Shown here one piece after another: positions 50,911 to 57,704 of a stretch of DNA of 57,704 nt. The notes under the pieces were generated by a model that was not told where the DNA came from, did no database searches, and saw nothing but the letters and a program-made list of their open reading frames with translations. The stretch comes from an uncultured Rhodospirillaceae bacterium (GTDB taxonomy: Bacteria; Pseudomonadota; Alphaproteobacteria; SP197), in assembly GCA_937880925.1 (NCBI GenBank), contig CALGGB010000277.1:1-57704 (forward strand), given 5' to 3'. Both the position numbers and the translations under genes were made by a program. Each line of letters begins with the position of its first letter. Position 1 is the stretch's first letter.

Positions 50911-52251
50911 ATGAAGAACCCCTTCCGTACCCTCCCTTCCATGAGCCGTCGCAGCCTGATCGCAGGAAGCGCGATGAGCCTTCTGTTGCCCACCTTCGGC
51001 AGGGCAGAGGTCGAAACCAATCCCGACATCGTGATTGTGGGCGCCGGTGCGGCCGGCATCGCCGCCGCCCATGCGCTGAGCGAACGAGGCATCCGCTATG
51101 TCATGGTGGAGGCCGGCTCACGCATCGGCGGGCGCGCCTACACGGAGACGGAAACCTTCGGCGTGCCCTTCGACCACGGCGCGCACTGGGTCCAGAGCGA
51201 GACGCGCAATCCCTATTTCGAGCGCGCCAAAGACGGGCCCTATCGCTTCTACCGCGCGCCGGACAACTATCGGGTGTTCGACGCAGGCGGCGAAGTCGAC
51301 AGCGATGCCCTCGCCGTGCTCTGGCGTACCTGGGAAAACGTGGAGGAGGCGATGGGCGAGGCCGGTGAAAACGGCTGGGATGTCGCCCCCTCGACCGTGG
51401 CGTCCGACAGCGGGGCCTGGGCCAACACGGCCTGGTTCGGCATCGGCCCCTGGGAAATGGGCAAGGACATGGACGACTTCTCATGCCTGGACTGGTGGAA
51501 CTCCGCCGACAGCATCGACTGGTACTGCGCCGCCGGCTACGGCCGGCTGGTTGCCGACCATGGCGCCGGCCTGCCTGTCGCCCTCGATACGGCGGTCACG
51601 CGGATCGCCTGGGACGGCGCGGGCGTAACGGTCGAAACCACAGGCGGCACGATCAAGGCACGCGCCGTGATCCTCACCGTGTCCACAGGCGTCCTGGCCT
51701 CCGGCGACATCGTGTTTGATCCCGCGCTTCCGGTCTCCATGCAGGAGGCCATTCACGGCATTCCCATGGGCGACTACAACCACATCGCCCTGCACTTCAG
51801 CCAGGATATCTTCGGCATGGGTGAGGACGGCTATCTGCTTCATCAGGTCGATGACAGCATGGAAGCCTTCGGCGCCCTGACGAATGCCAGCGGCAGCGGC
51901 CTTGCCTATTGCGATGTCGGCGGCTCCTTCGCGCGCGAGCTGGAAGCGGCCGGCGAACAGGCCTCAATCGACTTCGTCATGGAAAAACTGCGCGCCATGC
52001 TGGGCAGCGATGTCGACCGCACGTTCCGCAAGGGCGCCACCACGGCATGGCGCTCCGATCCCCTGTTCCGCGGCTGTTATGCCTCCGCATCGTTCGGCGC
52101 CTATCCCATGCGCCGTGTCCTGCGCGAACCTATCGGCGAACGCATCTTCCTTGCCGGAGAGGCCTGCCACCCTGAATTGTGGGCGACGGTCGGCGGGGCG
52201 GCCCTTTCGGGCACCGAGGTCGCGGCGAGAACCGTGGAGGCCCTGGGCTGA
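50911..52251 (+). CDS. Flavin monoamine oxidase family protein, exported (Tat-like signal)
   Basis: SRRSLIAGSAMSLLLPTFGRA; PDIVIVGAGAAGIAAAHALSERGIRYVMVEAGSRIGGRAYTE; C-terminal IFLAGEACHPELWATVGGAALSGTEVA. Confidence 0.92.
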   Translation: MKNPFRTLPSMSRRSLIAGSAMSLLLPTFGRAEVETNPDIVIVGAGAAGIAAAHALSERGIRYVMVEAGSRIGGRAYTETETFGVPFDHGAHWVQSETRNPYFERAKDGPYRFYRAPDNYRVFDAGGEVDSDALAVLWRTWENVEEAMGEAGENGWDVAPSTVASDSGAWANTAWFGIGPWEMGKDMDDFSCLDWWNSADSIDWYCAAGYGRLVADHGAGLPVALDTAVTRIAWDGAGVTVETTGGTIKARAVILTVSTGVLASGDIVFDPALPVSMQEAIHGIPMGDYNHIALHFSQDIFGMGEDGYLLHQVDDSMEAFGALTNASGSGLAYCDVGGSFARELEAAGEQASIDFVMEKLRAMLGSDVDRTFRKGATTAWRSDPLFRGCYASASFGAYPMRRVLREPIGERIFLAGEACHPELWATVGGAALSGTEVAARTVEALG

Positions 52252-52330
52252 CCGCGCGCCATGCGCCCATCCGGGCGCGGACTTCTCCGCCCTGGGATGC
52301 TACCTTACGGAGAACTTGCCAGAGTACTCC

Positions 52331-54136
52331 ATGTCTGCCGCCACCACGATTGTCGTTGCGCCGCGCGAGCGGTTCCGTTCGATCCTCCCCTCCCTGAGAT
52401 CGCTCTTTGCAACGATCCCTCGGGAGACGCCGGTCATTGTCGTGGAAGGCTGTTCGCCCGACGCGGTGCGTGCCGGGCTTCGCGCGCTGCAGGACGAACA
52501 TCCCTTTACCTGGATCGCCCGGGATCACTTCATCACGCCCCACGAGGCGCGCAACATCGGCTTTGCGCAGGTGACCAGCGCGTTCGTCGTCTTTGCTGAC
52601 AACGACATGATCTACGAGCCGGGTTGGCTCGCCTGCCTGGAGGACAACGCCCGGCGCAACGACAGCGACATGGTTGCCCCGGCGATCTGCATCGGTCCGC
52701 CGCGCGCGACAACCGTGCATCATGCCGGCGGCACCCTGGTCATCGATGGCACGCCTGAGCGGCCCCATGTCACCGAGCGGCACCGCATGAAGGACGAGCC
52801 GCTTGCCGCACTGCGCGAAGAGCCGCTGCCGCAGCACAACGATGTCGTCGAGTTCCACTGTTTCCTCGCCCGTTCGGCCTTTATCGCCGAGCAGGGACCG
52901 CTGGATGAACGCCTGATCACGCGCGAGCAGGTCGATATCGCCCTGCGCGCCGCCCTGGCCGGCGCACGTGTCACGTTCGAGGCGGGCGCGGTCGTCACCT
53001 ACGACGCCCGTATGCCCTTCGAGCGCGATGACCTGATGTATCACCTGTTTCGCTGGTCCCACGAACTGGCGCAGCGCTCCCTCGATGTCTTTCGTGCCAC
53101 CTGGGGCATCGAGACCGATGCCAGCCGGGTGCTGAACGGCTGGATTGCCGGCCATCGCCTGCGTGCCATCACCAGCGCCTATCCCGATGAAGCGGCAGCC
53201 ATGGGTCCCGACCGCTTCCGCACCGAATTCGCAGCACCCCTGGAAGCACGCCTGACGGCGCAGGCCATGGCAACCCGCAGGAACCTGCCGCCGCAACGTT
53301 ATCCCCGTGCGCTGACGCGCGAGGCCCGCACCGCCTTCTTTGCGCGCCACTTGAAACCCGCGCCCAGCCCGCCCGCGCTGCGCCTGAGCAACACACAGGG
53401 CAGGACCGGGCCCATGATCGTGGCGGGCATGGCGACCATGCGGTCGCGCCATGCGACCTTCTCCGAGGCCCTGGCCTCGATTCTGCCCCAGGTCGATCGC
53501 CTGTTCCTGTTTCTCGATGGCTTGGAGCGGGCGGCCATCGTGCATCATCCAAAGATCGTGCCGCTGCATTCACACATCCAAGGCGAGCTGGGCGCTGGCG
53601 GCAAGCTGCTGGGTCTCACCATGTGCAACCCCGGCGACCTCTACCTGACGGTCGATGACGACATCCGCTATCCTGCGGACTATGTCGCCCGCATGCGCAG
53701 CCATCTGGAGGCAACCAGGGGCCAGGCCGTGTTCGGCGTCCACGGCAGCGTCCTGAAACCCAACCTGGCCTCCTATCTGCTGGACCGGCAGGTCGCCCAG
53801 CGCAGCCATGGCCGGGAGAGGCCCTCCAGGGTCGATATCCTGGGCACCGACGGCGCCATCTTCTCCACCGCACGCCTTTCCTTCGACGTGCGGGACTGGG
53901 AACATCGCAACATGGTCGATCTGCAGTTCGCCCGCGAATGCGCCGAGCGTGGCATCCAGCGTTTCACGGTTGCCCGGCCCAGCGGCTGGCTGGAGGAGCT
54001 CGAGATCGACCAGCCGGACAGCATCGCCCGTGCGCTCAACGCCGATGACAGTGTCCAGACCCGCCTTGCCCAGGATTTTCTCAGGCGTTTCGGCGGGATC
54101 GCCGCACAGCGCCGCCGGAGCGCAGCCTCGGCCTAG
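52331..54136 (+). CDS. Two-domain glycosyltransferase (two GT2-like halves)
   Basis: N-half TTIVVAPRERFRSILPSLRSL...VFADNDMIYEPGWL; C-half GDLYLTVDDDIRYPADYVARM (second acidic DxD-type motif). Confidence 0.78.
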   Translation: MSAATTIVVAPRERFRSILPSLRSLFATIPRETPVIVVEGCSPDAVRAGLRALQDEHPFTWIARDHFITPHEARNIGFAQVTSAFVVFADNDMIYEPGWLACLEDNARRNDSDMVAPAICIGPPRATTVHHAGGTLVIDGTPERPHVTERHRMKDEPLAALREEPLPQHNDVVEFHCFLARSAFIAEQGPLDERLITREQVDIALRAALAGARVTFEAGAVVTYDARMPFERDDLMYHLFRWSHELAQRSLDVFRATWGIETDASRVLNGWIAGHRLRAITSAYPDEAAAMGPDRFRTEFAAPLEARLTAQAMATRRNLPPQRYPRALTREARTAFFARHLKPAPSPPALRLSNTQGRTGPMIVAGMATMRSRHATFSEALASILPQVDRLFLFLDGLERAAIVHHPKIVPLHSHIQGELGAGGKLLGLTMCNPGDLYLTVDDDIRYPADYVARMRSHLEATRGQAVFGVHGSVLKPNLASYLLDRQVAQRSHGRERPSRVDILGTDGAIFSTARLSFDVRDWEHRNMVDLQFARECAERGIQRFTVARPSGWLEELEIDQPDSIARALNADDSVQTRLAQDFLRRFGGIAAQRRRSAASA

Positions 54137-54155
54137 AGCGGATTCACACCTAGGC
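54131..54155. repeat. Palindrome GCCTAG-N13-CTAGGC at convergent gene ends; shares the CTAGAGCGGAT motif with 30803-30813 and 30940-30950
   Basis: Arms 54131-54136 and 54150-54155; each arm carries the stop codon of one flanking gene. Confidence 0.85.
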
Positions 54156-54926
54156 CAGATTGGCCTCCAGAAACGCCGTCGTGCGTTCCCAGGCAAGCGC
54201 GGCGTCGGCTTCGTCGTAGCGCGCGCCGGTCGGATTGGCGAAGGCGTGATCGGCATCGTACCAGTAGATCTCGTAGGTCTTGCCGGCCTCCTCCAGCGCC
54301 TCTTCGAAGCCCGACACCATCTCCTCGTTGATGCGCGCGTCCTTCAGGCCGAAATGGCCCTGCACGGGACCGGCCAGGGGCGCCAGTTCCTGCGCGCTGC
54401 GCTCGACATTGCCGTAATAGATGACCGTGGCCTGCACCGGGCGCACCAGCGAGGCGTTGAGCGACCAGCCGCCGCCGAAACACCAGCCAACCGTGCCGAC
54501 CGCGCCGGTGCCGTCCTCGCGTGCGCGAAGCCAGTCGATCCAGGCGCCGCAGGTCTCCATGGCCTCGTCGTTCTGTATCCCCTGCATGTAGGTCTTGGCC
54601 TCATCGGGCGTGGTCGCCACCTGGCCGCCGTAGAGATCGATTGCCAGGGCGCCGTAGCCGCGCGCGACAAAGTCCGCCGCCACACTCTTGATATAGTCGT
54701 TGAGGCCCCACCACTCGTGCACCAGCACAACCGACGGCGCCGGTGCGGCAGTGGGTGCGCCCCAGGCCGCGGATATCTGGCGGCCCGAAGCGGTGGCAAT
54801 CGTCACCGTTTCGAGAGAGGATGCCGCCGCGCGTGCAGCGTCGGGATTGGCCAGGACCGCAGCCAGGCTGCCGACCGCGACCGGTGCCGCTGCAAACCGT
54901 TTCATCACCTCACGACGCGCCAACAT
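54150..54926 (-). CDS. Dienelactone hydrolase family protein, exported
   Basis: SVVLVHEWWGLNDYIKSVAADFVARGYGALAIDLYGG...GTVGWCFGGGWSLNASL...YWYDADHAFANPTGARYDEADAALAWERT. Confidence 0.92.
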   Translation of the reverse strand: MLARREVMKRFAAAPVAVGSLAAVLANPDAARAAASSLETVTIATASGRQISAAWGAPTAAPAPSVVLVHEWWGLNDYIKSVAADFVARGYGALAIDLYGGQVATTPDEAKTYMQGIQNDEAMETCGAWIDWLRAREDGTGAVGTVGWCFGGGWSLNASLVRPVQATVIYYGNVERSAQELAPLAGPVQGHFGLKDARINEEMVSGFEEALEEAGKTYEIYWYDADHAFANPTGARYDEADAALAWERTTAFLEANLA

Positions 54927-55974
54927 GACCATGCCCTCCTCAATTGATGCCCTGATCGGAAACCTAGCCAAGCTGCGCTGCATATGTAACCCGGCCCGGC
55001 TCACAACTGCGTGCGCGCTGGTGCTCACCCTGCTTGCCGCATGCAACACCATTACGAGCGAAACCGGCGAGCAGACCGTCACCGCGGTCGACTTTGACCC
55101 GGCCCATCCGGGCGAAGTGCGGATCGGCGAGGTCGTCTTCATGGCCGGCTTCCGCCTGGAGTACGGCGCGCGCTTCTTCGGCGGCCTTTCGGGCCTGTGG
55201 GTCTCGCCCTCCGGCGACCGCATGGTCGCGGTGACCGACCACGGCGATTGGGTGAGCGCACCGCTCAGCCACGATGCCCAGGGCCGCATGACGGGCGTGG
55301 GCACGCTGACCATGCGGGCCCTGACCGGGATCGACGCCGATTCCATCGACACCATCCTCGATCCCCAGGAGCGCGATGCCGAGGGCCTGGCCATGCTGCC
55401 GGACGGGCGCGCCATCGTCAGCTTCGAGCGGCGCCACCGCATCTGGATCTATGACCGGCCGCTCACCGACAACGAGCCGCTGGAACTCGATCCGCCGGAA
55501 TTTGTCGGCCGCCTGCAGAACAACGGCGGCCTGGAAGCGATCGAGGCGATGCCGGACGGACGCCTGATCGCCATCGCCGAGGAGCCGATCGGCCCCGGGA
55601 TGGTACTCGATTTCTGGGTGCTTGAGCCCAACGGCAAGTGGCGTTCGCTGGGCTACCTGATGCGCGACGGCTTCAAGGCAACCGGCGCGGCAGCCCTGCC
55701 CGACGGCAGGGTGATCGTCCTGGAGCGCTGGTTCGCAGCACCCGGTTCGATCCGCAACCGCCTGCGTGAACTGACGCCCGAACAGATCGACGGCGACGAG
55801 ATCGTCGACGGCCGCGTGCTGGCCGAGTTCACCTCGAAGTACAACATCGACAACTTCGAGGGTCTTTCGGCCAGGGTCGGCCCGCACGGCGAAACCTTCC
55901 TCTACATGGTCTCGGACGACAACTTCAACGCCGGCCAGAAGACCTATCTCTTCCAGTTCCGTCTGGAGCCGTGA
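54925..55974 (+). CDS. Esterase-like activity of phytase family protein, lipoprotein
   Basis: Lipobox LTLLAACNT; FFGGLSGLWVSPSGDRMVAVTDHGDWVSAPL...DAEGLAMLPDGRAIVSFERRHRIWIY. Confidence 0.85.
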   Translation: MTMPSSIDALIGNLAKLRCICNPARLTTACALVLTLLAACNTITSETGEQTVTAVDFDPAHPGEVRIGEVVFMAGFRLEYGARFFGGLSGLWVSPSGDRMVAVTDHGDWVSAPLSHDAQGRMTGVGTLTMRALTGIDADSIDTILDPQERDAEGLAMLPDGRAIVSFERRHRIWIYDRPLTDNEPLELDPPEFVGRLQNNGGLEAIEAMPDGRLIAIAEEPIGPGMVLDFWVLEPNGKWRSLGYLMRDGFKATGAAALPDGRVIVLERWFAAPGSIRNRLRELTPEQIDGDEIVDGRVLAEFTSKYNIDNFEGLSARVGPHGETFLYMVSDDNFNAGQKTYLFQFRLEP

Positions 55975-56465
55975 GCGGCACCGCAACCCTCAATCTGCGC
56001 GCGGCCACGGCAGCGGACCGGGACGCCTATTTCGCGCTGTTTGAAGAAGTCCAGGCGCTGCATGTCGCGGCCCGGCCCGATCTCTTCCGACCGGCCCACA
56101 ACGACGAGGCCTTCGCCGCCCATTTCGCCGACGCGATCGCCCAGCCGCACAAGCAGATCGTGCTGGCCTGGCTGGGCGAGGAAGCGGTGGGCGCGATCCA
56201 CTGGGAAAGCACGCGCCTGGATGCCAGCGACCTCTACCTGATCGACCGGCCGATCCTGTGGATCGAGAGCCTGGTGGTGCGCGCCGGCCTGCGGCGCAAG
56301 GGCATTGCCCGCGCGCTGGTCGACCTGGCACGCAGTGTCGCGGCCGAACGGGGGATCGAGGACATCGCCCTGGAGGTCTGGGCCTTCAACGAGGACGCGG
56401 CCCGCGCGTTCGAAGCCCTGGGCCTGACGCCCCACGCCCGCACCATGCTGGGCAAGACGCGCTGA
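55971..56465 (+). CDS. GNAT family N-acetyltransferase
   Basis: LNLRAATAADRDAYFALFEEV...WIESLVVRAGLRRKGIARALVDLARSVAAERGIEDIALEVWAFNEDAARAFEALGL. Confidence 0.92.
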   Translation: MSGTATLNLRAATAADRDAYFALFEEVQALHVAARPDLFRPAHNDEAFAAHFADAIAQPHKQIVLAWLGEEAVGAIHWESTRLDASDLYLIDRPILWIESLVVRAGLRRKGIARALVDLARSVAAERGIEDIALEVWAFNEDAARAFEALGLTPHARTMLGKTR

Positions 56466-56525
56466 GCCAGCCCGCTCAGCGCGCGATCAGCCCCGGGCGA
56501 CGATGAAGCAAGCGGCAGACGCCGT

Positions 56526-57122
56526 TCAGGCGGCGCGGCGCGCCAGAAGCTGGGGGGCGAAGAAGCCCATCAGCACGCGATAGGGCGCCAGCAGGGTCAG
56601 GGCCATCAGGGCCTTCACGCCGAAGTCGCCGATGCCGAGCTGGAACCAGTTGAGGCCCCACTCGGGGAAGAAGACGGCGAACAGCAGGTAGAAGAAGACC
56701 AGGGTGTCGAGCGCGGAGGAGACGGCTGAACTCACGAGCGGTGCCATCCACCAGACACTGCGGCGCAGGCGCTGGAAGATCGCGATGTCGAGGAACTGGC
56801 CGGCCAGGAATGCGCTGCCCGAGGCAACCGCGGTCAGGATGGCGACCTGGGATAGAATGTTGGGCGCTTCGAAGGGCACCCAGTCGGAAAACACCGCCGA
56901 CATGGCGATACCGACCACAAAACCGACCAGCACGACACGGGCCGCCTTGGCGGGGCCGAATGCGCGGTTGGAGAGATCGGTCACCAGGAAGGCGAACGGG
57001 AACGTGAAAGCGCCCCAGGTCAACCAGTCGTTGATCTGGAAATGCACCAGGATGTTGGATGCGACGACGACAACGACCATCGCCAGCGTCGGCAGCACAA
57101 GGCTGCGGACGCCGTGCGTCAT
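56526..57122 (-). CDS. yhhQ: VUT family protein / queuosine precursor transporter
   Basis: NILVHFQINDWLTWGAFTFPFAFLVTDLSNRAFGPAKAARVVLVGF...SGSAFLAGQFLDIAIFQRLR. Confidence 0.92.
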   Translation of the reverse strand: MTHGVRSLVLPTLAMVVVVVASNILVHFQINDWLTWGAFTFPFAFLVTDLSNRAFGPAKAARVVLVGFVVGIAMSAVFSDWVPFEAPNILSQVAILTAVASGSAFLAGQFLDIAIFQRLRRSVWWMAPLVSSAVSSALDTLVFFYLLFAVFFPEWGLNWFQLGIGDFGVKALMALTLLAPYRVLMGFFAPQLLARRAA

Positions 57123-57145
57123 CGTGCCGCCCTGCGAAGCCTGGT

Positions 57146-57448
57146 TCAGGCCGCGCTCTCGGTCTGCTTGGCGCCGGCCTTCTCGACGCGGCGCTTCAGG
57201 CGCAGCGCCTCTTCGGGCAGGCGGCTGTCACGGGTGTTGAGCAGGAAGGCATCAAGGCCGCCCTTCTTCTCCACCGTGCGCAGGGCGTGGTTGGACAGAC
57301 GCACAGCAATCTGCAGGCCCAGCGTCTCCGAGAAGAGGCGGCTGGTCTGCAGGTTGGGCTGGAACCGCCGCTTCGTCTTGTTGTTGGCGTGGCTCACGTT
57401 GTTGCCGGTCTGGGCGATCTTGCCGGTCAGCTCGCAGCGTCGCGACAT
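57146..57448 (-). CDS. rpmB: 50S ribosomal protein L28
   Basis: MSRRCELTGKIAQTGNNVSHANNKTKRRFQPNLQTSRLFSETLGLQIAVRLSNHALRTVEKKGGLDAFL. Confidence 0.98.
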   Translation of the reverse strand: MSRRCELTGKIAQTGNNVSHANNKTKRRFQPNLQTSRLFSETLGLQIAVRLSNHALRTVEKKGGLDAFLLNTRDSRLPEEALRLKRRVEKAGAKQTESAA

Positions 57449-57541
57449 GGCGGTTCTCCTCGAATAAACGAATGGCGGCGCCGTCCCAGGGGGGCGCCGC
57501 ACGCAGGTCGGGCGCGTCTATACGCTGGCCCCGGTCCAGGG

Positions 57542-57704
57542 TCAACCCGATGGCGGTCCATCGAGCAATGCAGCGAGCCTTTTCGGCGCTGTCAGGCGGT
57601 AACTGCGGGTTACCAGCAGTTCGACCTCTTTCCAGTCGGCCTTCCGGTCGATCCACATCCCCACCCAGCCCTTTGCTCCCACATAGGGCGGCACGAAAAA
57701 CCGC
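57542..57704 (-). CDS. MmcQ/YjbR family protein, C-terminal fragment (5' end outside window)
   Basis: Reading in from the right edge on the minus strand: RFFVPPYVGAKGWVGMWIDRKADWKEVELLVTRSYRLTAPKRLAALLDGPPSG*. Confidence 0.75.
   Translation of the reverse strand, partial: RFFVPPYVGAKGWVGMWIDRKADWKEVELLVTRSYRLTAPKRLAALLDGPPSG

Noticed and set aside
1-57704. CRISPR array, transposon, prophage, toxin-antitoxin or defence island
   Set aside because: No regularly spaced direct repeats, transposase/integrase (other than housekeeping xerD) or phage genes recognised; the lone HNH protein at 11557-11865 is not enough.

Overview
This is a high-GC, gene-dense chromosomal window that reads as alphaproteobacterial (inference from gene content and order). 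I see about 53 coding regions, most with recognisable families. They include a cyoABCD bo3 oxidase operon followed by a CIO-type cydAB; a comF/mutT/argJ/ppiC/secA block; an accA/xerD/aroK/aroB block; bolA/DnaJ-like/cobS/cobT/mtgA; a HyuA-HyuB fusion; and rpmB. I found no CRISPR array, rRNA, tRNA, prophage or transposase, and no clear multi-gene defence island. The most useful observations fall below the ORF track's length cut or between its entries. (i) Two small membrane-protein ORFs are missing from the track: a 40-aa DUF2474/CydX-like ORF overlapping the end of cydB, and a 46-aa ORF upstream of a large exported protein. (ii) Two genes are disrupted: a GMC oxidoreductase by an in-frame TAG, and a DUF1178 gene by an apparent 1-nt frameshift at a G4 tract. 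(iii) A tetR/amine-oxidase divergent promoter carries two copies of CTCTAC-N3-GTAGAG, one inside a TTGACT-N17-TACGCT promoter. (iv) A nested inverted-repeat array lies at 30.8-31.0 kb, and its CTAGAGCGGAT motif recurs at 54.13 kb, supplying gene stop codons at both loci. (v) Three diverged RimJ/RimL-type acetyltransferase genes sit in tandem. I did not find a convincing new multi-gene biological system. All family calls come from reading translated motifs, without database searches.
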